37,841 bases of DNA from Verrucomicrobia bacterium UBA3761 (lineage in GTDB: Bacteria > Verrucomicrobiota > Kiritimatiellia > RFP12 > UBA1067): positions 29,400 to 67,240 of the forward strand of contig DFGB01000074.1 in NCBI GenBank assembly GCA_002371135.1, written 5' to 3'. The position numbers and the translations under genes were made by a program. Below are positions 24,513 through 31,407 of the stretch, piece by piece (the first letter of the stretch is position 1; each line of letters opens with the position of its first letter). A model generated the notes under the pieces. It worked only from the letters and a program-made list of their open reading frames with translations. It was not told the origin of the DNA and did not search any database.

Positions 24513-25490
24513 CTATTTCTTGTGGCGGATAAGGATACGAGCATATGTTTCTTTCCCGCCTAATGTGAACCTATGCCCATATTTTGGATTGTCTTTGACA
24601 TATCTATCCAGACCGACTATCTCGAACTGTTCAGGGTTGTACTTGTCCATGAACGTGATGGGCACGCCCATTACGCCGTCGTAATCATACGGAATGTCGG
24701 CCGTCTTTGAAACTTCTATCGCGTCGTAGTTGTCGTAACGCGGGAATTCCTCTGGCGTATATTGTTTGTAAAGCGGCAGATTCTCGTGGCGCTGTGGATA
24801 ATCAAGATTGGTAAACCATCGCACACCCTTCACCCTGATAAACCGTTGTCCATTTTCATCTATGCCGCAAGTAGCCGCGTTGAGCGGATAATCTTCCGGT
24901 ACGCCGAATTTCCTGTCGCCACTGTGAATAGAAACTCCGAGCCATATTCTGTTCGCCATGAACAGAGGGAAAACTTCTTTATATGTAATTGCGTTTACAT
25001 TCCCTATAATCAAAAACTTCTTGTCGTACTTTACGAGTTGGGCGACGTATTCCCTGAAAAGCGAGAATGGCGGGTTGGTCACTACGATGTCGGCGGTCTT
25101 CAGAATTTCGACGCATTCCGGGCTGCGGAAATCGCCGTCGCCCTTGAGTTCGTGGACGCCGATTTCGCTGTCATCGACCGTCATGTTCCCGTTCACGTCG
25201 CCTTCATAGACCTGCCATATAGCCCGTTCGCTGTCCTGATAAGAAAAGAGATCCTTGTTCTGGCTTTTGTAGCATGTCGCAATCAAGCGCTTGAGACCGA
25301 GCCGCTCGAAGTTCTCCGCGAAATACTTGAAGAACTCGCTCTCGCGCGGATCGTCGCAATTGCACAGGACAACCTTATCCTTGAAATGCGCCCTGTAATG
25401 GCGCAATTCGTTTTCGATATCGACCCGTTGAGTGTAGAACTCGTCCTTCTTCGCCTTGCCCGCCTTGTGGAGCAAACTGTTATCAGCCAT
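24513..25490 (-). CDS. Adenine-specific DNA methyltransferase, M.EcoRI family
   Basis: Using ATG 25490 the protein has 325 residues, essentially the length of M.EcoRI (326). The N-terminus LLHKAGKAKKDEFYTQRVDI followed by ENELRHYRAHFKDKVVLCNCDDP matches the M.EcoRI family (DEFYTQ, DIENEL, CNCDDP), and the amino-methyltransferase motif is IVVTNPPFSLFREY (NPPF, near residue 145). It would transfer a methyl group from S-adenosylmethionine to adenine, plausibly in a GAATTC-like site, though specificity is not proven. GGAGG sits 7 nt before ATG 25490. The same frame is open upstream to 25547 and beyond and encodes a signal-peptide-like stretch, which I exclude. Low GC against the neighbours suggests transfer. 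The DUF262-HNH gene follows after 15 bp. Confidence 0.9.
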   Translation of the reverse strand: MADNSLLHKAGKAKKDEFYTQRVDIENELRHYRAHFKDKVVLCNCDDPRESEFFKYFAENFERLGLKRLIATCYKSQNKDLFSYQDSERAIWQVYEGDVNGNMTVDDSEIGVHELKGDGDFRSPECVEILKTADIVVTNPPFSLFREYVAQLVKYDKKFLIIGNVNAITYKEVFPLFMANRIWLGVSIHSGDRKFGVPEDYPLNAATCGIDENGQRFIRVKGVRWFTNLDYPQRHENLPLYKQYTPEEFPRYDNYDAIEVSKTADIPYDYDGVMGVPITFMDKYNPEQFEIVGLDRYVKDNPKYGHRFTLGGKETYARILIRHKK

Positions 25491-25547
25491 TGCAGCGCCT
25501 CCGACCGACAGCGCCACGAACAACCCTAGCAGCAAATTCCGGAGCAT
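25491..25547 (-). other. In-frame signal-peptide-like codons upstream of the methyltransferase
   Basis: From ATG 25547 (preceded by GAAGGA) the frame encodes MLRNLLLGLFVALSVGGAA and runs directly into MADNS of the methyltransferase, making a perfect signal-peptide profile with an A-M-A cleavage site. A DNA methyltransferase has no use for export, so this may be the relic start of an older secreted-protein gene, a leader peptide, or coincidence. Confidence 0.45.
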
Positions 25548-25614
25548 GACACCGTCCTTCTGTAATTTCGCCTGTGCGCAACCAAATCGCAGACACCCCG
25601 CCTGTACATGAAAA

Positions 25615-25704
25615 GGGCGCATTTCCTTCGCATGCACTCGCGCTGGCATACTGGTATAAGCCATAGATGGGTACATGCAGAGAAAATGCGCCCAAACGGG
25701 CGCA
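25615..25704 (-). promoter_or_regulatory. Leader with mutually exclusive hairpins (attenuator-like) upstream of the R-M pair
   Basis: On the minus strand, segment 1 TGCGCCC (25704-25698), segment 2 GGGCGCATTT (25693-25684) and segment 3 AAATGCGCCC (25624-25615) are arranged so that segment 2 can pair with segment 1 (7 bp, 4-nt loop, followed by TTTTC) or with segment 3 (10 bp). Between segments 2 and 3 are nested pairs GCATG/CATGC and TGGC/GCCA, so the long form is a compact hairpin of about 79 nt. The 1:2 form resembles a weak intrinsic terminator and the 2:3 form an antiterminator. A transcript start upstream of 25704 has to be assumed. Confidence 0.45.
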
Positions 25705-25928
25705 CCTTCACTGACATGTCGTCCATCTAACTAAATATTACCAGTATTTCGCGCGAACGACGTGTAGTGTTGATGCTAAATCAACTTTGGGGTGGCGGGG
25801 CGAACCCGGCCATCCATCCCTGCGGATGTCTCCCCGCAGGAACGGCAAATATTGTAGCAAATATTTACCTGAACTGCAATAGCGGAAGGATTTTGGGCCA
25901 CCTAGCCTGCGAACTTCGGATCTACCAC
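25705..25928. other. Intergenic region between divergent genes, no gene seen
   Basis: A 224-bp stretch containing a CCTGCGG/CCGCAGG hairpin (25819-25840) and an AAATATT/AATATTT inverted repeat near 25847-25866. On the minus strand a TGGTAATAT (complement of 25738-25746) could be an extended -10 for the methyltransferase transcript. I checked for a tRNA and found none. An upstream extension of the ABC gene frame into this area is not credible. Confidence 0.5.
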
Positions 25929-25958
25929 TTGACCCCGACCCCCTGCAAATGGTATAAT
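25929..25958 (+). promoter_or_regulatory. Predicted promoter giving a leaderless transcript
   Basis: TTGACC (25929-25934), an 18-bp spacer and TATAAT (25953-25958) with TGG before it (extended -10). The expected start site, seven bases past the -10, is position 25965, the A of the ATG of the ABC ATPase gene. The layout is almost identical to the promoter at 8810-8839, which by contrast leaves room for a leader. Confidence 0.75.
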
Positions 25959-25964
25959 GGCGGC

Positions 25965-26762
25965 ATGTTGCTGAAAATAGAAGATTTATCGGTCTCGTTC
26001 CGCAATGACGACGGCGAGGTCAACGTGGCCGCGGAAGATGTCAATCTGGAGCTCGAGCGCGGCGAAGTGCTGGGCATAGTAGGCGAATCCGGCAGCGGAA
26101 AGAGTTCGGTTTCGATGAGCGTGGCGCGGCTTTTGCCGAGCCCGCCCGCGTTCTATCCTAAGGGCCGCATTCTGTTCGACGGCGAAGATACTCTCACGAT
26201 GCCGCTGCCGCGCCTCAGGTCGCTGCGCGGCAAGAAAATCGGCGTCATATTCCAAGACCCGATGGGGTCGCTTTCACCGCTGCACAGGATATGCGACCAG
26301 CTGGTGGAGACGATTCTCCTGCACGAAGACATGTCGAAGGCCGCGGCGCGCGACATGGCGCTCGAATGGCTCGGCAAGGTCGGCATACGCAACATTCCCG
26401 TCATCGCCAACGCCTGGCCGCACGAACTCTCCGGCGGCATGCAGCAGCGCGTGATGATTGCGATGGGATTGATGCTGGGACCTGATCTCGTCATCGCCGA
26501 CGAGCCGACGACCGCGCTCGATGTGACGGTGCAGGCGCAGGTGCTGCGCCTCATGAAGGCGCTCCACCGGGCGAACTCCGGCGTCCTTTTGATTACGCAC
26601 GACCTCGGCGTCGTCTCGCAGATGGCCACGAAACTAGCCGTCATGAAAGACGGGAAGGTGATCGAAAAATCGAACGACCCGGCGGCGTTTTTCACCGCCC
26701 CGTCGCACCCGTATTCCCAAAGCCTCGTCCGCGAAGCGCGCAAGATGGAACTGGAGAACTAG
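25965..26762 (+). CDS. ABC transporter ATP-binding protein, peptide/nickel (DppD/OppD) type
   Basis: A 265-residue ATPase subunit. Walker A is GESGSGKSS (about residue 41), the Q-loop is VIFQDPMGSLSP, the signature is LSGGMQQR, Walker B is LVIADEPTTALD and the H-loop is LLITHDLGVV. The DPMGSLSP sequence and the C-terminal PSHPYSQSL mark the oligopeptide/dipeptide/nickel subfamily. It is shorter than usual DppD (about 325 aa) because it ends right after the HPY motif. No permease or binding-protein gene is nearby, so its partners lie elsewhere. ATG 25965 gives the standard MLLKIEDLSVSF start and has no Shine-Dalgarno sequence, consistent with a leaderless message. It is the first gene of an operon with TrkA-like, murA and GH89 genes. 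Confidence 0.9.
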   Translation: MLLKIEDLSVSFRNDDGEVNVAAEDVNLELERGEVLGIVGESGSGKSSVSMSVARLLPSPPAFYPKGRILFDGEDTLTMPLPRLRSLRGKKIGVIFQDPMGSLSPLHRICDQLVETILLHEDMSKAAARDMALEWLGKVGIRNIPVIANAWPHELSGGMQQRVMIAMGLMLGPDLVIADEPTTALDVTVQAQVLRLMKALHRANSGVLLITHDLGVVSQMATKLAVMKDGKVIEKSNDPAAFFTAPSHPYSQSLVREARKMELEN

Positions 26763-26765
26763 GAA

Positions 26766-27422
26766 ATGAAGCGCATAGGCATTATCGGCGCGGGGCGTTT
26801 CGGGCTCGCGCTCGCGGAATCCCTTTCGAACGCAGGTCTGGACGTGATACTCGTCGACCGCAACCGCCCGGCGATGCAGACGGCGAGCGAGTTTGTGAAC
26901 GCGCTCCAGGGCGACGCCACGCAGCCGCATGTCCTCGAAGAGGCGGGGTTCGCCGAATGCGACCTCGTCGTAGTGGCGATCGGCAGCAACATGGAAGCCT
27001 CGGTCATGGCGACGGCGAACTGCAAGGAACTCGGCGTCCCGAACGTCGTCGCAAAAGCGACGAGCGAACTACACGGAAAGATACTGCGCAGAATCGGCGC
27101 GGACAACGTCGTCTACCCGGACCGCGACAGCGCCCACCGCCTCGCCCGCGCCATCGCAAAAGGCGATGTCATCGACTTCCTCGAAGTCTCCGAGGGCTAT
27201 TCGATAGCCGAAATCGACGTCCCAGACGGCATGCGCTCCAAGACGCTCGCAGAATCGAACTTCCGCAACGCGACCGGGCTCACCGTCCTTTGCATCCGCC
27301 GCGCCGACCCGGACCCGATCAAGCCCCGCCACGTCATCATCCCGAAGGCTTCGGACGTGCTGATGACGGACGACAAGCTCATCGTGTTCGGCGAAACGAA
27401 GAAACTCGACGCCCTGGGATGA
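26766..27422 (+). CDS. TrkA/KtrA-type potassium-channel regulatory subunit
   Basis: A 218-residue cytosolic protein with an N-terminal RCK/TrkA-N Rossmann domain (GIIGAGRFGLALAESL, Asp/Arg at VDRNRP, GDATQPHVLEEAG, VVVAIGSNMEASVMAT) that binds NAD(H) or ATP/ADP, and a C-terminal TrkA-C domain (about 140-218). One N plus one C domain is the KtrA/KtrC layout rather than the duplicated TrkA. It would gate a KtrB/TrkH-type K+ channel; no such gene is in the window. It follows the ABC gene after 3 bp (GGAAATG) and is followed by murA after 6 bp, so it is co-transcribed. Confidence 0.9.
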   Translation: MKRIGIIGAGRFGLALAESLSNAGLDVILVDRNRPAMQTASEFVNALQGDATQPHVLEEAGFAECDLVVVAIGSNMEASVMATANCKELGVPNVVAKATSELHGKILRRIGADNVVYPDRDSAHRLARAIAKGDVIDFLEVSEGYSIAEIDVPDGMRSKTLAESNFRNATGLTVLCIRRADPDPIKPRHVIIPKASDVLMTDDKLIVFGETKKLDALG

Positions 27423-27428
27423 TTTGAA

Positions 27429-28712
27429 ATGAGCACATTGACGATCAGGGGCGGGAAGGTTGTCGGCGGCGAGCTGACCATATCAGGCAACAAGAACGCG
27501 GCGCTGCCCATGATAGCCGCGGCGCTGCTGACCGACGGGGAAGTGACGCTCGAAAACGTCCCCGACATAGCCGATGTCGCAATGATGCTCAAGGCGGCCG
27601 CGCAATTCGGAGTGAATGTTGAGAGGGCGCCAAACGGCGTGGTGCGGCTGAGGGCCGACAAACTCCGCAGCACGTCGCTCGGCGGGGTTCTCGCCGCGAA
27701 GATGCGCACGAGCTTCCTCTTCGCCGGCCCCCTGCTCGCCCGCATGAAGCGCGTGTCGCTCCCGCCACCCGGCGGCGATGCAATCGGCCACCGCAGGCTG
27801 GATACGCATTTCGCAGGCTTCAGGGCGCTGGGCGCGAAGGCTTCGCACGGCAGGAAATCGCTGCGTTTCGCCGGCGAACTCAAAGGGGCGCGCATCCTCC
27901 TCGACGAAGCGAGCGTCACTGCCACGGAGAACATACTCATGGCGTGCGTGACCGCAAAGGGAAAGACGACCATATTCAACGCCGCCTGCGAGCCTCACAT
28001 ATGCGACCTCGCCCGCATGCTCAATTCGATGGGCGCGAAAATCTCCGGCGCCGGCTCGAACAGAATCGAAGTCGAGGGCGTCGAAAAACTCTCTGGCTGT
28101 ACGGCGAGAGTGGGCTGCGACTACATAGAAGCCGGCTCCTACATCGCCGCCGCAGCGATCACCGGCGGCGAACTGCTCCTGCGCGGCATCGAGCCAGGCC
28201 CTTTTGAAATCCTCGAAGCCGCATTCAAGCGCTTCGGCGTCTCTTGGCAGATCGATTCCCGCGAAGGGACGCTCCTCTACGTGCCAAAAAAGAAACGCCG
28301 CACAATGCGCTACGATCTGGGCGACACAATCCCCAGCGTCGCGGACGGCACGTGGCCTGCATTCCCTTCGGACTTGATGTCGATCCTGATCGTCCTCGCG
28401 TCGCAGACCCGCGGCACGTGCCTCTTTTTCGAAAAGATGTTCGAGTCGCGTCTCTACTTCGTCGACAGTCTCCGCCAGATGGGCGCTAAAATCGTGCAGT
28501 GCGACCCTCACCGCGTCGTCGTCACGGGCCCGTCGCAACTCTACGGCGGCACGGTGGTCTCGCCCGACATCCGCGCCGGCATCGCGCTCGTCCTCGCCGC
28601 GCTCGCGGCGAAAGGCGAAACAAAAATCCTGAACGCGGAAATAATCGACCGCGGCTACGTGGCGGTGGAGAAGAACCTCGCCGCGCTCGGCGCGGACGTC
28701 ACAAGGGGATAG
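27429..28712 (+). CDS. murA: UDP-N-acetylglucosamine 1-carboxyvinyltransferase with Asp at the catalytic Cys position
   Basis: A 427-residue enzyme catalysing the first committed step of peptidoglycan synthesis, enolpyruvyl transfer from PEP to UDP-GlcNAc in the cytosol. Family motifs: SGNKNAALPMIAA (Lys/Asn of the active site), VPDIADV, MRTSFLFAGPLLAR, the loop PPGGDAIGHRRLDTHF, PSVADGTWPAFPSDLMSILI (general-base Asp) and DIRAGIALVLAAL. In the loop, the residue that is Cys115 in E. coli is Asp117 here (codon GAT at 27777-27779). MurA enzymes with Asp at this place, as in Chlamydia and Mycobacterium, are active and insensitive to fosfomycin. Length is normal. The gene lies 6 bp after the TrkA-like gene and 4 bp before GH89. 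Confidence 0.93.
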   Translation: MSTLTIRGGKVVGGELTISGNKNAALPMIAAALLTDGEVTLENVPDIADVAMMLKAAAQFGVNVERAPNGVVRLRADKLRSTSLGGVLAAKMRTSFLFAGPLLARMKRVSLPPPGGDAIGHRRLDTHFAGFRALGAKASHGRKSLRFAGELKGARILLDEASVTATENILMACVTAKGKTTIFNAACEPHICDLARMLNSMGAKISGAGSNRIEVEGVEKLSGCTARVGCDYIEAGSYIAAAAITGGELLLRGIEPGPFEILEAAFKRFGVSWQIDSREGTLLYVPKKKRRTMRYDLGDTIPSVADGTWPAFPSDLMSILIVLASQTRGTCLFFEKMFESRLYFVDSLRQMGAKIVQCDPHRVVVTGPSQLYGGTVVSPDIRAGIALVLAALAAKGETKILNAEIIDRGYVAVEKNLAALGADVTRG

Positions 28713-28716
28713 ATTC

Positions 28717-30417
28717 ATGAAAAAAATTTCCGCCGCCATGCTCGCGGCCTTGCTTGCGGCAGGCGCCGCCGCGACAGTGCCGCAAGTGCGCCTTGCATAC
28801 AACTACTGCACGCTTTCGTATACGTTTGCATACTATTCCGACGCCGAATGGGAAGCGGAGGCGGACCGCCTCGCCGCAGCCGGATTCAACACCGCGCTCG
28901 TCACCGACGGCACGTTCAAAGTCTGGCAGCTGACGTTGCGCGAATGCGGCTACTCCGGCGATGCGATCGCGAAGTTCATCCCGGACGAATGCGCCCGCGC
29001 ATGGTGGCTCATGGGCAACCTCACGGGCGAAGGCGGCCCGCTCGACAATGCGACGATAGATGCGGACGGCGAACGCGGCCGCCGCATCGCCGCCTTCATG
29101 CGCTCCCGCGGCATCGAACCCGTCCTTCACGGCTTCATGGGCATGATGCCACTCGGCCACCCCGGCGCAATACCGCAGGGACGCTGGAGCTGCTACGAAC
29201 GTCCTCCTCTCCTCGACCCGACCAAACCCGAATACGCGCGCATCGCCGCCATCTGGCACAAGAACCTCGAACGCGTATACGGCTTCAAACCAAAATATCT
29301 CGCAGGCGACCTATTCCATGAGGGCGGCAATACGGCGGAGATCGACGTCACCGCCGCCACTCGCGCCGTCCAGGCCGCCCAGCAGGCCGCGTTCCCGGGC
29401 GTCACATGGGTTGTGCAGGCGTGGCAGGCAAACCCGACTCAGGCGGTCCGCGCAGGGCTCGATCCGCGCCACACGCTCGTCGAAGCGCTGGTGAAGGACA
29501 TGGGTGTATATGCGCGAGGCCGCGAGGCCGTCGCGGGCTTCGACAACCTGCCGTGGATATGGTGCGAAGTGCTGAATTTCGGCGGCAACCACGGGCTTTA
29601 CGGCAACCTGCGCACTTTCGCACACCTCGGCCGCGCCGCAAAGGGACGCGCCGCAGCCACATTCCGCGGCTACGGCGCACTCTCTGAAGGGTTCTTCACG
29701 AATGTAGTCTGCTCGGACCTCTTTGAATATATGATGATGCGCCCGGTCGGCGAGGAAATGGACGCCGCCGCGCTGGAATCGTGGCTGCGCGATTGGGTGG
29801 CGCGGCGATATGCATCGAGCGACGAACGCTTCTTCACGGCTTGGAAGATTCTGGCCGAGACGGTCTATTCTTGCGACCGATGCCAAGAAGGGACTGTAGA
29901 GAACGTAATGTGCGCTTCTCCTGCGCGGGACGTCGCGTCCGTCAGCACTTGGGGCCCGCGCGGGGGGCTGTGGTATCGGCCGGAACGCCTCTACGAGGCG
30001 CTCGCGCTCATGGAAGCCGCCGCCGCAGAGACAGGAACGACGCCAAAACTGCGCCAAGACATCGCCGACGTGAAGCGCCAGACAATCGCCAACCGGGCGA
30101 GGGCGCTCGTTCCCTCGTTGCGTACCAATGCCGCGGCGCAAAAAGAATTTCTGTCGCTCTTCCCGGCATTGGCCGCCGCCGTCGAAGACGTGGATGCATT
30201 TTCACTGGAGCGAGAGGAAACCCGCGCCCGCAACCGGGCAGGCGAACGCGGCATCGCCGCATTCCGCCGCATGGTGACAACCTGGACCTCCCCATCCCTC
30301 GCCCCGAATTCGCTTTGCGACTACGCCAACCGCGAATACGGCCGTCTCGTGCTCGAATACTACTTGCCGCGATGGAAAAAATTCCTAAGTCCTTCGGGGC
30401 TCAAGACTAAGGACTAA
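28717..30417 (+). CDS. Secreted alpha-N-acetylglucosaminidase, GH89 type
   Basis: A 566-residue protein with signal peptide (MKKISAAMLAALLAAGAAA). The domain matches GH89/NAGLU: RLAYNYCTLSYTFAYY (the N-Y-C-T-x-S-Y-T motif), WEAEADRLAAAGFNTALV, WWLMGNLTGEGGPL, PVLHGFMGMMP, GRWSCYERPPLLDP, YLAGDLFHEGG (probable catalytic Glu202), TWVVQAWQANP, WIWCEVLNFGGNHGLYGNL (second Glu near 284) and GYGALSEGF. It lacks the large C-terminal accessory regions of some bacterial GH89 proteins. The enzymes release alpha-linked terminal GlcNAc, as found on gastric mucin and heparan. It is last in the ABC/TrkA/murA operon, with a strong terminator overlapping the stop. Co-transcription with murA is odd for a secreted glycosidase and might mean GlcNAc salvage. 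Confidence 0.88.
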   Translation: MKKISAAMLAALLAAGAAATVPQVRLAYNYCTLSYTFAYYSDAEWEAEADRLAAAGFNTALVTDGTFKVWQLTLRECGYSGDAIAKFIPDECARAWWLMGNLTGEGGPLDNATIDADGERGRRIAAFMRSRGIEPVLHGFMGMMPLGHPGAIPQGRWSCYERPPLLDPTKPEYARIAAIWHKNLERVYGFKPKYLAGDLFHEGGNTAEIDVTAATRAVQAAQQAAFPGVTWVVQAWQANPTQAVRAGLDPRHTLVEALVKDMGVYARGREAVAGFDNLPWIWCEVLNFGGNHGLYGNLRTFAHLGRAAKGRAAATFRGYGALSEGFFTNVVCSDLFEYMMMRPVGEEMDAAALESWLRDWVARRYASSDERFFTAWKILAETVYSCDRCQEGTVENVMCASPARDVASVSTWGPRGGLWYRPERLYEALALMEAAAAETGTTPKLRQDIADVKRQTIANRARALVPSLRTNAAAQKEFLSLFPALAAAVEDVDAFSLEREETRARNRAGERGIAAFRRMVTTWTSPSLAPNSLCDYANREYGRLVLEYYLPRWKKFLSPSGLKTKD

Positions 30418-30451
30418 AAAAAGAGGCTCCCTCGCGGGAGCCTCTTTTTTT
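30416..30451. terminator. Bidirectional rho-independent terminator
   Basis: A perfect stem of A7-GAGGCTCCC against GGGAGCCTC-T7 with loop TCGC (30416-30431/30436-30451). It has an A-tract on one side and a T-tract on the other, so it serves both the GH89 operon on the plus strand and the ribosomal operon on the minus strand. It starts within the stop codon of the GH89 gene and ends 5 bp from the rplO stop. Confidence 0.96.
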
Positions 30452-30455
30452 GGGG

Positions 30456-30893
30456 TTAGGCGACCGAGCCGCCGGCGGCCTCGATCTTCGCCTTCGCGGA
30501 GGCGGAGCAGGGGACCTTGACGACGAACTTCTTCGTAAGCTCGCCCGTGCCGAGGATTTTCACCTTCGGGCGCTTGTTGTCGTAGAGCCCGGCCTTGGCG
30601 AGCGCCTCGACGGTGATCTCCGCGCCGGCGTCGAAACGCTTCTCGAGCGTGGAGACGTTGATGCCGAGGGCCTTGGCGTTGAAGCGGGCGTTGTTGAAGC
30701 CGCGCTTGGGCAGACGCCTGACGAGAGGCATCTGGCCGCCTTCGAAGCCGAGTTTCTGCTTGTGACCCTTGCGGGCCGCCTGACCCTTGTGGCCGCGCGT
30801 GGACGTCTTGCCCATGCCCGAACCGCATCCGCGACCGACGCGTTTGCGGCGTTGGCGCGCACCAGGGGTGTTGGTTAGATTGTTGAGTTCCAT
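30456..30893 (-). CDS. rplO: 50S ribosomal protein L15
   Basis: A 145-residue protein with the L15 signatures RKRVGRGCGSGMGKTSTRGHKGQ (N-terminal rRNA-binding tail), GFEGGQMPLVRRLPKRGF and the C-terminal ASAKAKIEAAGGSV. It binds 23S rRNA late in large-subunit assembly. GGAAGGA precedes ATG 30893. It follows rpsE after 18 bp with no rpmD between, and is the last gene before the terminator, so the usual secY is absent here. Confidence 0.97.
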   Translation of the reverse strand: MELNNLTNTPGARQRRKRVGRGCGSGMGKTSTRGHKGQAARKGHKQKLGFEGGQMPLVRRLPKRGFNNARFNAKALGINVSTLEKRFDAGAEITVEALAKAGLYDNKRPKVKILGTGELTKKFVVKVPCSASAKAKIEAAGGSVA

Positions 30894-30911
30894 TTTCTAC
30901 GCTTCCTTCCT

Positions 30912-31406
30912 TTAGGCGAGAGTCGCCTGGATCTCTTCCTTGGAGCGGAGCTTCATGAGCGCGTTCATCGTAGCCTTGACCACGTTGAGACGGTTCTTGG
31001 AGCCGAGGGACTTGCCCACCGCGTCACGGATGCCGGCCGCTTCGAGGACGGGGCGCATGCCGCCGCCGACGATGAGGCCCGTGCCGTCGGGAGCGGGCTT
31101 GAGGATCACGCGGCCGCCGTCGCAGACGCCTTCGACGTCGTGCGGGATGGTCTTGCCGTGGAGAGTGATCTTGCGCATGTTCTTGCGCGCGGCCTCGCCG
31201 CCCTTGCGGATCGCGTCCGATACTTCGTTCGCCTTGCCGAAACCGACTCCGACGCACCCCTCGCGGTCGCCGACCACGATGACGGCGGAGAAGCTCATGC
31301 GGCGACCGCCCTTGACGGTCTTCGCGCAACGGTTCACAAACACGTTGTGCTCGTCGAGTGCGTCCTCCGCGCCCGACTCGCCGCGCCTGTCACGATTCTG
31401 TGCCAT
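30912..31406 (-). CDS. rpsE: 30S ribosomal protein S5
   Basis: A 164-residue protein. The double-stranded-RNA-binding-type N-terminal domain includes VFVNRCAKTVKGGRRMSFSA and VVVGDREGCVGVGFGKANEV, followed by GTGLIVGGGMRPVLEAAGI and RDAVGKSLGSKNRLNVVKAT. S5 sits at the mRNA entry of the 30S subunit and influences decoding accuracy. ATG 31406 lies one base after the rplR stop, with GGAGGAG in the end of rplR as ribosome-binding site. Confidence 0.97.
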   Translation of the reverse strand: MAQNRDRRGESGAEDALDEHNVFVNRCAKTVKGGRRMSFSAVIVVGDREGCVGVGFGKANEVSDAIRKGGEAARKNMRKITLHGKTIPHDVEGVCDGGRVILKPAPDGTGLIVGGGMRPVLEAAGIRDAVGKSLGSKNRLNVVKATMNALMKLRSKEEIQATLA

Positions 31407-31407
31407 A

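Noticed and set aside
25548..25676. Start of the methyltransferase at 25676 or 25547
   Set aside because: Homology with M.EcoRI, its 326-aa length and the GGAGG sequence all support ATG 25490.
25767..25964. Upstream extension of the ABC ATPase, or a tRNA, in this gap
   Set aside because: The family start is MLLKIEDLSVSF at 25965 just past the -10 box; the gap has hairpins but no cloverleaf with a T-arm consensus.
27483..28802. 439-codon antisense ORF opposite murA
   Set aside because: Shadow; murA on the plus strand has all family motifs.
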